30,966 bases of DNA, taken from positions 1 through 30,966 of the forward strand of contig JAEYSJ010000321.1 of the NCBI GenBank assembly GCA_023434855.1. The letters run 5' to 3'. The stretch is from Bacillota bacterium (lineage in GTDB: Bacteria > Bacillota_C > Negativicutes > JAEYSJ01). Made by a program: the position numbers and the translations under genes. How positions within the stretch are numbered: position 1 is the first letter of the stretch; each line of letters opens with the position of its first letter. Shown here one piece after another: positions 1-10,567 of the stretch. A model generated the notes under the pieces. The model searched no databases. It was not told the DNA's origin and was given only the letters and a program-made list of their open reading frames with translations.

Positions 1-2
1 CA

Positions 3-3000
3 TTATCCGGAAAACAATGTGGCGTTTTTGTGGGATGCGGCGTTAGTGGCTATGGGCAGGCACACCAGAGTGCGCAAGGATTAAATGCTTATGGACTTAT
101 GGGAAGCTCACCTTCAATTTTAGCGGCACGGATTTCATATATGCTAAACTTAAAAGGCCCCTGTTTAGCTATTGATACCGCTTGCTCTTCCGCCCTGGTG
201 GCAATAGCGGAAGCATGCAATAGTTTGCAATTGCAGACTTGTGATCTTGCATTGGCAGGCGGTGTAAATGTTCTGTTAGGGCCAGGGTCATTTATTATGC
301 CAAGCAAAGCAGGAATGTTATCTAAAGATGGGCGGTGTTTTACCTTTGATACCCGCGCGAATGGTTTTGTTCCGGGAGAAGGGGTGGGAGTTGTCTTGTT
401 AAAACGACTCTCTGATGCGGTCCGTGATCAAGATCCGATCCATGGAGTGCTTATTGGCTGGGGTATTAATCAAGATGGAAAAACAAACGGGATTACAGCC
501 CCCAGTGTCAATTCACAAATTTTTTTAGAAAAAGAGGTATACAAACGTTTTGGCATTAACCCGGAAACAATTTCATTGGTAGAAGCACATGGAACGGGGA
601 CCAAGCTCGGCGATCCCATCGAAGTGGAAGCACTCACGGAATCATTTCAGTCCTTTACCAATAAGAAGAATTATTGTGCCTTGGGATCGGTAAAAAGCAA
701 TATTGGGCATCTAATAAAAGCGGCGGGAATAGCGGGAGTGATTAAAGTTTTACTTGCTTTGCAGCACCAAATGCTGCCGCCTACAATTAATTTTGAAACA
801 CTCAATGAACATATTTCTTTAGACAACAGCCCATTTTATATCAATACTAAATTACAACCATGGGAAGTTGCCGCAGGAATTCCCCGGCGCGCCTGTATCA
901 GCTCTTTTGGATTCAGCGGAACCAATGCTCATCTTGTAATTGAAGAATACTTGCCCAAGGATAATGATACTTGCCCGCCGATAACATTAAACGCAGGCAA
1001 CCCCATATTATTTGTTTTATCTGCCAAAAGGAAAGAAGAATTAATAATCTATGCGGAAAATATGAAAGAATGGGTGGAAGCACAGGAAAGCTTCAACTTG
1101 GCCGATATGGCTTATACCTTACAAGTAGGCCGCGAAGCAATGGAATATCGTTTAGCCTTTTTAGCGAATACGAGAGAAGCCTTGCTGAAAGCATTACAGG
1201 GGTATAAAGATGAGAATCCGTCGACGGGAGTTCTAACCAGTCAGGTGCGAAAAGGCAAAGATGGAATGGCTATCTTTGAAACAGATGAAGATGCGAAATA
1301 TTTGCTGGAGACCTGGGTTCAAAAAAATAAGCTAAGAAAAGTAGCGGAATTATGGCTGAAAGGTTTGAACGTGGATTGGGCCAAATTATACGGAGACACC
1401 CCGCCCAAACGAATCAACCTGCCAACGTATCCATTTGCCATGGAACGGTATTGGCTGCCGGAGGCTGAAACGAAGGCCGGGATTGCAAACAACTTGGCCG
1501 CTGCAGTTGCCATTCATCCTCTTTTGCAGCAAAACACATCGGATTTGTCGGAACAGCGGTTTAGCTCCACGTTTACCGGTGAGGAATTTTTCCTGGCAGG
1601 TCATATGGTGAAAGATCAGCGGGTATTGCCGGAAATGGCCTATCTCGAAATGGCCCGGGCGGCGGTAGAGCATGCGGCAGGCATTTTGGCAGGAGGTAAA
1701 ACCGGTGTTCAGTTGAGAAACATAGTTTGGGCCAGGCCTATTGCCGTAGGAAAACAGCCGATGCTGGTGCATGTCGGACTCTTTCCTGAGGAAAACGGCG
1801 AAATCACCTATGAAATTTACAGCCAACCTGCAGAAAATAGTACTGAACCGGTAGTACACAGCCATGGCCGGGCAGTGCTTGACCCCATAACCGAGGTTAT
1901 GACTTTAGATCTTGGGGCCTTGCAAGCCCAATGCAGTCAGGGCATTCTTACTCCAAACCAATGTTATGAAGTGTATAACGCCCAGGGAATCAATTATAGT
2001 CTGGGATACAAGGCGATTGAAGCCATATATAGAGGCACGGGACAAGTATTGGCAAAACTGGCCTTGCCTGCGTCCGCCCACGACACGCAAGACCAATTTG
2101 TGCTGCATCCCAGCCTCCTTGACGCGGCACTGCAGGCGACGCTGGGTTTAGCGGCAGGCCAGGATGACTTCAAGTTAGCACACCCCTTTGCTTTGGAAGA
2201 ATTAGAGATTATTGATAAATGCAAGGCCACAATGTGGGCTTTGGTCCGCTACAGCGACGGCGGTAAAACGGAAAACAGAGTCCAAAAACTTACTATCGAC
2301 CTGTGTGACGAACAAGGAATAATTTGCGTGCGGCTGAAAGGGCTTTCATCGAGAGTGCCGGCAGAGGAAGGAGGATTGCCGCAGCCAGGGTATGAAGATA
2401 CAATAAATGAAATCATCCCCCCAGAAGCTTTAAAAACGTCTTCCGCGATGCAGGAAAATAAAATGGTTCCAGCAAGCAGTGAAGGCTTGCTGCGGGAAAA
2501 AGCAACAAATTACCTGAAAAAGCTGCTGTCTTCCGTGATCAAGCTGCCAGTGCAACAGATTAGTGCCGATGCTCCCTTGGAAAAATACGGCATTGATTCC
2601 ATTATGGTCATGGATTTAACCAACCAATTAGAAAGAACCTTTGGTACATTGTCCAAAACGCTGTTTTTTGAATATCCAAGCATTCAGACTTTAACCCATT
2701 ATTTTCTGGGATCGCATCGGGAAAAACTGGTTGATTTGCTGGGAATGGGGGAAAAGATTACTGCAACCGAAACTGTGACGGAGCTTACTGAACCGGTTTA
2801 CCGCAGCCGGCGGCGAACGCGGTTTGCCTCCCTGCGTCTGGAAACCCGGGAAGAAAAAGCAGCAGGGTCCTTAGATATTGCAATTATTGGTGTTTCGGGG
2901 CGCTATCCGGGGGCGGGGAATATTCATGAATTTTGGAAAAACCTGCAGACGGGCAAGGACAGCATCACCGAAATTCCGCCAGACCGCTGGGATCACGGCA

Positions 3001-6000
3001 TGTTTTTTGATGCAGACAAGAATAAATCCGGTAAAACCTACAGCAAATGGGGCGGTTTTCTTGACGGAGTGGATCGGTTTGACCCGCTGTTCTTCAATAT
3101 CTCGCCACGCGACGCTGAAGTTATGGATCCACAGGAACGTCTGTTTTTGGAATGTGTTTTCGAAACCCTGGAAGACGCGGGCTATACCCGTGAAACTCTC
3201 AGCCGGTACAAAGGTTTTGGTTTGGAAGGCAATGTCGGGGTTTACGTGGGGGTAACATATGAAGAGTATCAGCTATATGGAGTTCAGGCGCAGGCTCTGG
3301 GCAAAAACTTTGCGATAAGCGGGAATTCATCCTCAATAGCCAACAGGGCATCATATTTCTGTAATTTCCACGGACCCAGCATAGCAGTGAATACCATGTG
3401 TTCCTCCTCGCTGTCCGCGATCCATTTGGCGTGTCAGAGCTTGGAGCGAGGCGGTTGTGAGATAGCGGTCGCAGGCGGGGTCAATGTCACCATACATCCT
3501 AACAAATATCTGTTGCTTAGCCAGGGCAAATTTGTGTCAAGCAAAGGACGGTGTGAAAGTTTTGGGCAAGGCGGCGACGGCTATGTGCCGGGAGAAGGAG
3601 TTGGGGCGGTGCTCCTAAAACCGCTGGCGAAAGCCATAGCCGACGGGGACCATATTTATGGCATCATTAAAAGTACTGCAGTCAATCATGGGGGGAAAAC
3701 CAACGGGTATTCAGTCCCCAATCCCAATGCGCAGGCTAGTGTCATTAGGCGGGCTTTTAAAGAAGCGGGGATTGATGCGCGGACAATAAGTTATATAGAA
3801 GCGCATGGGACAGGGACTTCTTTAGGAGATCCAATAGAAATTGCAGGTTTGGCTAAAGCCTTCGAGGAATACACGCAAGACAAGCAATTCTGTGCCATCG
3901 GCTCAGCCAAGTCGAACATTGGGCATTGTGAGAGCGCGGCAGGTATTGCCGGGGTGACAAAAGTATTGCTGCAGCTTAAATATGGTCAATTAGTTCCGTC
4001 CCTGCATTCTAAAACGCTGAATCCCAACATTAATTTCGGTGATACACCCTTTGTTGTCCAGCAAGAACTGGCGGAATGGAAACGGCCGGTAGTTGAAATT
4101 GATGGAGAAAGCAGGGAATATCCCAGGATTGCCGGCATATCATCTTTTGGTGCGGGCGGCACCAACGCTCATATAGTGATTGAAGAATATATACCCAAGG
4201 AGCAAGAACGTCCTCCCATAATGGTTGACAGACAGAATCCGGCCATTATCGTGCTATCGGCCCGGAATGAGGAACGGCTCAAAGAACAGGCACTGCGATT
4301 GTTGGCCGTAATCGAAGAGCAGCAATGCACAGACGGCAGCCTAGCCGAAATGGCCTATACTCTGCAGGTAGGCCGGGAGGCCATGGAAGAACGCCTGGGG
4401 GTAATTGTGGGGTCTATCCGGGAACTGGCGGAAAAATTGCAGGGCTTTGTGGCTGGAGAGGATGGGATAGAAGACTTATACCGGGGTCAGGTCAAACACA
4501 ATAAGGAGACCTTGTCTATATTTGCCGCCGATGATGATATGGCAAGCATAATTGATGTCTGGATCAGCAAAAGGAAGTATGAGAAACTTCTCGATCTATG
4601 GGTCAAAGGATTGATTTTTGATTGGGACAAACTCTATGGAGGGATTAGACTTTGCCGTATCAGTCTCCCTACATATCCCTTTGCAAAGGAACGCTATTGG
4701 ATACCTGAGATTGAGGCGGAATCGACCGGCAGCACGGCAGCAATGCCGGCAATGGCCGGCGGGCTTCATCCGTTGTTGCATCAAAATACCTCCGACTTTT
4801 CCGGGCAGCGGTTTGCCTCGACCTTTACAGGCCGGGAGTTTTTCCTGGCGGATCATGTCGTGCAGGGTCAGCGGGTCTTGCCCGGGGCAGCTTATTTGGA
4901 GATGGCCCGGGCGGCGGTGGAGCAGGCGGCGGGAGTTCTGGAAGAAAGGAAAACGGCCATCCGGCTCAAGAATGTGGTTTGGGCCCGGCCCCTTACTGTG
5001 GGCGAACAGCCGGTGCCGGTATACATTGGACTCTATCCGGCGGATAATGGCGAGATTGCCTACGAAATCTACGGCGAGTCCTCAAAGGCTGGTGCGGAAA
5101 CTGTTGTGTACAGCCAAGGCAGTGCGGTGTTAAGTTCAGCTTCAGAAGCTGCAACTTTGGATATTAAGACCTTGCAAGCTGAGTGCAGCCTGATGAACAT
5201 ATCGTCCAATCAATGCTATGAGGCCTTTAGGGCGATAGGGATTGAGTATGGCCCGGGACACCGGGGACTTGAAACAGTGTATGCAGGAGCGGGCCAGGTT
5301 CTGGCAAAGCTGTGCTTGCCTTCTTCCGTAGCCGCTACGCAAAACCAATTCGTTCTGCATCCCGGCTTACTGGATTCGGCATTCCAGGCATCGGTCGGTT
5401 TCATGATAAGCTCTGGTGATAGGACGCCTTCCGGTAGCACTGAGACCCTTAAACCGATCGTGCCTTTTGCTCTTGATGAGCTCGAAGTTCTCAGTAGATG
5501 CACTTCCGCCATGTGGGCGCTGGTCCGGCCCGGTAACGGCAGTCAAGCTAGGGATAAGGTACAGAAACTCGATATTGATTTGTGCGACGAGCAAGGTAAT
5601 GTTTGTGTGCGGATAAAGGGATTGTCATCCAGAATGCTGGAAGGAAAAGTGAATGCGGTAGGACCCGCAGCCACTTTCGGGACTATTATGCTCCACCCTT
5701 GCTGGCAAGAACAAGTCGTTGCCCAAGAAGACACAGTTCCAGACTATGTTCAGCATATAGTGATACTCTGTGAGCCGGATAAAATTTCCCAGGAAATCAT
5801 TGAAACCCAAATGAACGGGGTGCGTTGCCGCATTTTAGAATACAAACAGGGAGGTATGGAGGAACGGTTTGAAAACTATGCTATCCAAACGTTCGAAGAA
5901 ATCCAAAACATCTTTAAAGAAAAACCCAGAGGCAAAGTATTAATTCAGATTATTACTTCCGTTCAGGCAGAACAACAACTTTTTGCCGGACTCTGCGGAC

Positions 6001-9000
6001 TTCTGAAAACTGCTCATTTAGAGAATCCCAAACTAATAGGACAGCTTATTGAAATAGAACCAGGTGAAAATTTGGATGGAATCATAGAGAAACTGCAGGA
6101 AAACAGCCGGAGGTCTATGGATAATCATATTCGGTACCAGGGTGGCAAACGACACGTTGTCGTTCCGAACGAAGTGAAAACTTCTCCGGAAATAGTAAAG
6201 ATCCCCTGGAAAGACCGGGGGGTCTATTTAATTACCGGCGGCGCCGGCGGTCTGGGATTTATTTTCGCCAAAGAAATTGCCCATAAAGTTAAGAATGCGA
6301 CCCTGGTTCTCACGGGTAGATCGCAGCTCAACGCAAAGAAGCTAGTCAAGCTAAAGGAACTGCAAGACTTCGGTGCCCAGATCGTATACAAGCAAGTGGA
6401 CGTGACCCAAGAGAAGGCGGTTGTTAACTTAATCCAAAGCATCCAGGCCGATTTCGGCGGCATCGACGGCATTATTCATAGCGCGGGAGTGATTCGGGAT
6501 AACTTCATCCTCAAGAAGACTAAAGATGAGTTCTTGGAAGTTCTGGCTCCCAAGGTCACAGGATTGGTCTATCTGGATCAAGCCAGCAAGGAACTGCCGC
6601 TCGATTTTTTTATATTCTTTTCTTCCGGGACAGGAGTTGTTGGCAATCCGGGCCAGTCCGACTATGCAGTTGCCAACGCTTTTATGGACGCCTACGCTAA
6701 ATTTCGCAGTGCTCTGGTGGCCTCAAGCCAACGCCACGGTCAAACTCTGTCGATCAATTGGCCGCTGTGGCAAGAGGGCGGGATGAGTGTTGATGCTGAA
6801 ACCGAAAAGCTTATAAGACAAAGTACGGGTATGATTCCCATGCAGACATCAACCGGCATTCTGGCCTTGTATCAAGCCTTGGTCTCCGGCCAGGATCAGG
6901 TCATGGTGATGGAAGGGGAAATCCAACAGTTCCGGGCTGCAATCTTTAGGCAACAGGCCGGAACAACAGCCCTAGGAGCAACTTATACCATCGAAGAAAA
7001 TAAGGCAATACCGGTCATTGACTATGATTCGTTCCAGGAAAAAGCCGTGAATTACTTCAAAAAACTGTTGTCTTCATTCAGCAAGCTGCCGGCGCATCGC
7101 ATTGAAGAGGATGTCCCTATGGAAAAATATGGGGTTGATTCGGTCATGGTCATGCAAATGACCAATCAATTGGAAAAAACATTCGGTTCGCTATCGAAAA
7201 CATTATTTTTTGAATATCCCAACATTCAAGATTTAACCAGATATTTCTTGGATAACTATCGCGACCAACTGATAGAATTATTGGGAGTTGAGGATAGAGC
7301 AGCGGCGCCTGCTGGGAATCCCAAAGATTTTGCAGCTGCAACAGAAACGGAAAAACCAGTTGCTGGCAGCCGCCGGCTACCGCGTTTCGCATCGTTGCGT
7401 GTAGTAACCCAGGAAGAAAAAGAGGGCGTGGACATTGCTATTATTGGTGTCTCCGGACGCTACCCTCAGGCGGATAATATTCAGGAATTTTGGAGAAATC
7501 TGCAGGGCGGCAATGATTGTGTTGTCGAAATTCCTAAAGACCGCTGGGATCATAGCCTATACTTCGATGAAGATAAGAACAAACCAGGAAAAACTTACTG
7601 TAAGTGGGGAGGCTTTTTAGAAAATGTAGATCAATTTGATCCACTTTTCTTCAATATCGCACCGCGAGATGCAGAGATTATCGATCCCATGAGTCGTCTT
7701 TTCATGGAGACCGTTTGGAATCTACTTGAAAACGCGGGCTATACGCGCGAAACCTTACAACATGAATATCAATCCAGAGTCGGGCTTTATGTCGGTGCAA
7801 TGTATCATCAATACCACTCTTTTAACTCCGATATTATTAAAGAATCGGCAATCGCTACATCTTCTTACAGTTCTATTGCCAATAGAGTTTCTCATTATTT
7901 TAATCTTCAAGGCCCCAGTATAGCTATCGATACCATGTGCTCATCTTCTGCCATTGCAATTCATATGGCTTGCGAGTGCTTGATAAAGGGAGAGTGTCGA
8001 TTGGCCATTGCCGGCGGCGTAAATCTTTCGATTCATCCGAAAAAGTACCTGGGGTTAAGCCTTGCTCAGATGCTTGGTAGCCATATCAACAGCAGAAGTT
8101 TTGGAGATGGGGACGGATTTCTTCCTGCAGAAGGTGTTGGCGCCGTATTATTAAAACCGCTTACTAATGCCATTCGCGATCGGGATTCGATTCTCGCTGT
8201 TATAAAATCGACGGCAATCAATCACGGGGGGCATTCTAACAGATATACTGTTCCCAATCCCAATGCACAAGCACAACTGATCGAGGAGAATTTTATAAAA
8301 TCTAAAATTGATCCCCGGACGATCAGTTATGTTGAATCTGCCGCTGCCGGCTCGGCCTTGGGAGATCCAATTGAGGTCGCCGCATTGAGTAAAGCCTTTC
8401 GGAAATTTACGACTGACCAGCAATATTGTGCAATTGGGTCTGTAAAATCCAATATCGGTCACGCGGAAGCTGCTTCAGGAATTTCTCAATTAACGAAAGT
8501 TATATTGCAATTACAGCATAGAGAGCTAGTTCCTTCCATCAAAGCAGACCCGCTAAACCCTAATATAAATTTTGACAATACTCCATTTTACCTGCAACGA
8601 GAACTGCAAGAATGGAAACGACCTGTGGTAAAGATTGGTGGAGAAGAACGCGAGTATCCGCGACGGGCAACGGTAAGTTCCTTCGGGGCGGGGGGATCGA
8701 ATGCGCATTTGATTGTGGAAGAATACATTCCAGTTCAAGAAGAAACAGTTCATATCGGCGCTGCAACCTCTCCTCAAATTGTTGTCTTTTCAGCTAAAAG
8801 CCAAGACCGGCTGCAGGCAGTTGTCGAGCAGATGCTTGATTTCATTGAACTTCAAAAGAATCTTTTTTTGCCTGATTTCGCTTATACCCTCCAAGTAGGG
8901 CGTGAAGCAATGGAATGCCGGCTGGCAATGGTAGTGAATACCCGGGATGAGTTGGTTCAGGGTCTGAAGGAGTCTTTAAAATACTTGGAAGAAGGAAAAG

Positions 9001-10523
9001 AAGGCAAAGAGTCTGAAACTTCCATACCTATCTTTGCAGGAAATCTGGAAGAAAATCTTTCAAGCATTAAGAGACTGCTTTCCGGAAAATTAGGGGAGAC
9101 CATGGTTGAAATTTTGTTGGAAGAAAAGAACCATGAGAAAATCGCATTCTATTGGACTCAAGGAGGTAAGATTTCCTGGGAATCGCTTCATGCAGGGCAG
9201 GAAGTCCGCAAGATATCCTTGCCAACTTATCCTTTTAAGAAACGACGCTGTTGGATTGAGTCTCAGCCTGAGTCAAGAATAATGATAGAATCGAATAAGT
9301 CATTAAATAATATCGCTGATGCAGAGATGCATCATTCTCTCAAGGACCGGATTATTGATATTGTATGTCGTTTACTAGGAATGACAGCCGAAGAATTAGA
9401 TATTAATAAACCTTTGAATAAATATGGCGTTGACTCAATTGTTTTTATGTCAATATATCGACAATTGCAATTGCAGGGGGATCCGTCGATCACTTTGGAT
9501 AGATTGCTGGAGTCCAAAACAACACAGGATATTATAAATATAGTACTGCAACAAAATGTAGACAAACCAATGCCATTGGCACAACCAGCCAATATTTCTA
9601 TTGCCACCAGCTGGCCACAATTTCCTGAACTCATTCATCTCAATCAGAGTTTGCAAGGACGGCCAGTATTTTGGTTTCATGGAGGGCTGGGCGGCGTGGA
9701 AATATATCATGCAATCGCTCGGAAGATCAAGCGGCCTTTTTATGGGATTCAAGCGCGAGGCTGGATGAACGATTGCTCTCCTTTGCAAGGGATCCAGGAA
9801 ATGGTCGCATTTTATAAAAATATTGTACAATCGGTGCAACCGGAGGGTCCTTATGATCTAGGCGGATATTCCTTAGGCGGAATCTTGGCGTATGAGATCA
9901 CACGCCAATTGCAGGAGTCGGGGCGGGCCGTCAATTCAATTGTTATGCTGGATTCAATTTTTTTCACGGAAGTGAAAAATAAATATTCTCTCAAATCTTT
10001 GATCTTGCAAATAGTTAATATTGCGTTGCTAACAACAATTTTGCATGAACCTCAAAAAATAACTCAAACTCTCGTTCATCGGGAAGAAGTAAATATTGAT
10101 TTAACAGATGAGGCATATTTACAACAAGTAATTGAGCTGGCCCAAACACGCGGCCTGGCTAAACCGGTAACTCAATTGCGTACTCAGATTCAGCAAAGCG
10201 TAAAGGTTCAGCAGGCTTATAATTTTGACGGTTTTTCTATTTTATCGTTACCAGATCCTCATGCGGTAACTTGTTATTATTTTCGTAATAGCAGCGGATT
10301 ATTCTGGGGAGAATTAGAACCCTATTTTACAAGTGCAAGTGATAATAACTCATTTGATTATATAAATTATTGGGAAGAATGGAAGCGATATCTTCCTAAT
10401 TTTTATATGACAGATGTGGATTCTCCCAATCATATGATGCTATTATCTGAATCCAAATCAATTGAAAAAATTATTGCTTTTTGTGAAAAACTGTACTCTG
10501 AGGAAGAAATGTCTGAAATTTAA
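3..10523 (+). CDS. trans-AT polyketide synthase, terminal modules with thioesterase (5' partial)
   Basis: The reading frame is open from base 3, before any usable start, and begins inside a ketosynthase, so the gene starts outside the window. Domains by nucleotide: KS1 3-950 (active Cys 183-185, HGTGT and NIGH motifs intact); DH1 about 1510-2390; ACP1 about 2480-2720 (GIDS Ser 2598-2600); KS2 2870-4190 (Cys 3399-3401, His 3804-3806); DH2 4750-5640; KR 6190-6750 (TGGAGGLG cofactor loop, SS/DYAVAN catalytic motifs); ACP2 7040-7260 (Ser 7140-7142); KS3 7425-8740 (Cys 7938-7940 but no HGTGT His); ACP3 9325-9560 (Ser 9435-9437); TE 9600-10480 (GYSLGG Ser 9870-9872, late SPNH His). No acyltransferase domain follows any KS; only the short post-KS linkers ending in LPTYPF are present, as in trans-AT synthases. 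The KR has an Asp at the LDD-equivalent position (GVIRD), suggesting B-type stereochemistry. The TE should release the finished chain. A cytosolic megasynthase; the product cannot be named. Confidence 0.93.
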   Translation, partial: LSGKQCGVFVGCGVSGYGQAHQSAQGLNAYGLMGSSPSILAARISYMLNLKGPCLAIDTACSSALVAIAEACNSLQLQTCDLALAGGVNVLLGPGSFIMPSKAGMLSKDGRCFTFDTRANGFVPGEGVGVVLLKRLSDAVRDQDPIHGVLIGWGINQDGKTNGITAPSVNSQIFLEKEVYKRFGINPETISLVEAHGTGTKLGDPIEVEALTESFQSFTNKKNYCALGSVKSNIGHLIKAAGIAGVIKVLLALQHQMLPPTINFETLNEHISLDNSPFYINTKLQPWEVAAGIPRRACISSFGFSGTNAHLVIEEYLPKDNDTCPPITLNAGNPILFVLSAKRKEELIIYAENMKEWVEAQESFNLADMAYTLQVGREAMEYRLAFLANTREALLKALQGYKDENPSTGVLTSQVRKGKDGMAIFETDEDAKYLLETWVQKNKLRKVAELWLKGLNVDWAKLYGDTPPKRINLPTYPFAMERYWLPEAETKAGIANNLAAAVAIHPLLQQNTSDLSEQRFSSTFTGEEFFLAGHMVKDQRVLPEMAYLEMARAAVEHAAGILAGGKTGVQLRNIVWARPIAVGKQPMLVHVGLFPEENGEITYEIYSQPAENSTEPVVHSHGRAVLDPITEVMTLDLGALQAQCSQGILTPNQCYEVYNAQGINYSLGYKAIEAIYRGTGQVLAKLALPASAHDTQDQFVLHPSLLDAALQATLGLAAGQDDFKLAHPFALEELEIIDKCKATMWALVRYSDGGKTENRVQKLTIDLCDEQGIICVRLKGLSSRVPAEEGGLPQPGYEDTINEIIPPEALKTSSAMQENKMVPASSEGLLREKATNYLKKLLSSVIKLPVQQISADAPLEKYGIDSIMVMDLTNQLERTFGTLSKTLFFEYPSIQTLTHYFLGSHREKLVDLLGMGEKITATETVTELTEPVYRSRRRTRFASLRLETREEKAAGSLDIAIIGVSGRYPGAGNIHEFWKNLQTGKDSITEIPPDRWDHGMFFDADKNKSGKTYSKWGGFLDGVDRFDPLFFNISPRDAEVMDPQERLFLECVFETLEDAGYTRETLSRYKGFGLEGNVGVYVGVTYEEYQLYGVQAQALGKNFAISGNSSSIANRASYFCNFHGPSIAVNTMCSSSLSAIHLACQSLERGGCEIAVAGGVNVTIHPNKYLLLSQGKFVSSKGRCESFGQGGDGYVPGEGVGAVLLKPLAKAIADGDHIYGIIKSTAVNHGGKTNGYSVPNPNAQASVIRRAFKEAGIDARTISYIEAHGTGTSLGDPIEIAGLAKAFEEYTQDKQFCAIGSAKSNIGHCESAAGIAGVTKVLLQLKYGQLVPSLHSKTLNPNINFGDTPFVVQQELAEWKRPVVEIDGESREYPRIAGISSFGAGGTNAHIVIEEYIPKEQERPPIMVDRQNPAIIVLSARNEERLKEQALRLLAVIEEQQCTDGSLAEMAYTLQVGREAMEERLGVIVGSIRELAEKLQGFVAGEDGIEDLYRGQVKHNKETLSIFAADDDMASIIDVWISKRKYEKLLDLWVKGLIFDWDKLYGGIRLCRISLPTYPFAKERYWIPEIEAESTGSTAAMPAMAGGLHPLLHQNTSDFSGQRFASTFTGREFFLADHVVQGQRVLPGAAYLEMARAAVEQAAGVLEERKTAIRLKNVVWARPLTVGEQPVPVYIGLYPADNGEIAYEIYGESSKAGAETVVYSQGSAVLSSASEAATLDIKTLQAECSLMNISSNQCYEAFRAIGIEYGPGHRGLETVYAGAGQVLAKLCLPSSVAATQNQFVLHPGLLDSAFQASVGFMISSGDRTPSGSTETLKPIVPFALDELEVLSRCTSAMWALVRPGNGSQARDKVQKLDIDLCDEQGNVCVRIKGLSSRMLEGKVNAVGPAATFGTIMLHPCWQEQVVAQEDTVPDYVQHIVILCEPDKISQEIIETQMNGVRCRILEYKQGGMEERFENYAIQTFEEIQNIFKEKPRGKVLIQIITSVQAEQQLFAGLCGLLKTAHLENPKLIGQLIEIEPGENLDGIIEKLQENSRRSMDNHIRYQGGKRHVVVPNEVKTSPEIVKIPWKDRGVYLITGGAGGLGFIFAKEIAHKVKNATLVLTGRSQLNAKKLVKLKELQDFGAQIVYKQVDVTQEKAVVNLIQSIQADFGGIDGIIHSAGVIRDNFILKKTKDEFLEVLAPKVTGLVYLDQASKELPLDFFIFFSSGTGVVGNPGQSDYAVANAFMDAYAKFRSALVASSQRHGQTLSINWPLWQEGGMSVDAETEKLIRQSTGMIPMQTSTGILALYQALVSGQDQVMVMEGEIQQFRAAIFRQQAGTTALGATYTIEENKAIPVIDYDSFQEKAVNYFKKLLSSFSKLPAHRIEEDVPMEKYGVDSVMVMQMTNQLEKTFGSLSKTLFFEYPNIQDLTRYFLDNYRDQLIELLGVEDRAAAPAGNPKDFAAATETEKPVAGSRRLPRFASLRVVTQEEKEGVDIAIIGVSGRYPQADNIQEFWRNLQGGNDCVVEIPKDRWDHSLYFDEDKNKPGKTYCKWGGFLENVDQFDPLFFNIAPRDAEIIDPMSRLFMETVWNLLENAGYTRETLQHEYQSRVGLYVGAMYHQYHSFNSDIIKESAIATSSYSSIANRVSHYFNLQGPSIAIDTMCSSSAIAIHMACECLIKGECRLAIAGGVNLSIHPKKYLGLSLAQMLGSHINSRSFGDGDGFLPAEGVGAVLLKPLTNAIRDRDSILAVIKSTAINHGGHSNRYTVPNPNAQAQLIEENFIKSKIDPRTISYVESAAAGSALGDPIEVAALSKAFRKFTTDQQYCAIGSVKSNIGHAEAASGISQLTKVILQLQHRELVPSIKADPLNPNINFDNTPFYLQRELQEWKRPVVKIGGEEREYPRRATVSSFGAGGSNAHLIVEEYIPVQEETVHIGAATSPQIVVFSAKSQDRLQAVVEQMLDFIELQKNLFLPDFAYTLQVGREAMECRLAMVVNTRDELVQGLKESLKYLEEGKEGKESETSIPIFAGNLEENLSSIKRLLSGKLGETMVEILLEEKNHEKIAFYWTQGGKISWESLHAGQEVRKISLPTYPFKKRRCWIESQPESRIMIESNKSLNNIADAEMHHSLKDRIIDIVCRLLGMTAEELDINKPLNKYGVDSIVFMSIYRQLQLQGDPSITLDRLLESKTTQDIINIVLQQNVDKPMPLAQPANISIATSWPQFPELIHLNQSLQGRPVFWFHGGLGGVEIYHAIARKIKRPFYGIQARGWMNDCSPLQGIQEMVAFYKNIVQSVQPEGPYDLGGYSLGGILAYEITRQLQESGRAVNSIVMLDSIFFTEVKNKYSLKSLILQIVNIALLTTILHEPQKITQTLVHREEVNIDLTDEAYLQQVIELAQTRGLAKPVTQLRTQIQQSVKVQQAYNFDGFSILSLPDPHAVTCYYFRNSSGLFWGELEPYFTSASDNNSFDYINYWEEWKRYLPNFYMTDVDSPNHMMLLSESKSIEKIIAFCEKLYSEEEMSEI
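7425..8740 (+). other. KS3 domain: predicted non-elongating ketosynthase (KS0)
   Basis: Sub-feature of the synthase. The active-site Cys is kept (DTMCSSS, 7938-7940) and so is the second His (NIGH). The HGTGT segment instead reads ESAAAGSALGDP, so the decarboxylation His codon is Ala (8340-8342). KS domains lacking this His are known in trans-AT assembly lines as KS0: they transfer the chain without elongating it. It is followed only by an ACP and the TE, a layout seen at the termini of several trans-AT synthases. Confidence 0.85.
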
Positions 10524-10567
10524 CGTCATAATAGAACAATAATTATTTTATTACGAGGAGTGAGGGC

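Noticed and set aside
1386..1865. Antisense and alternate-frame ORFs inside the PKS (also 4618-5133 plus)
   Set aside because: They lie wholly within conserved PKS domains and have no recognisable protein features.
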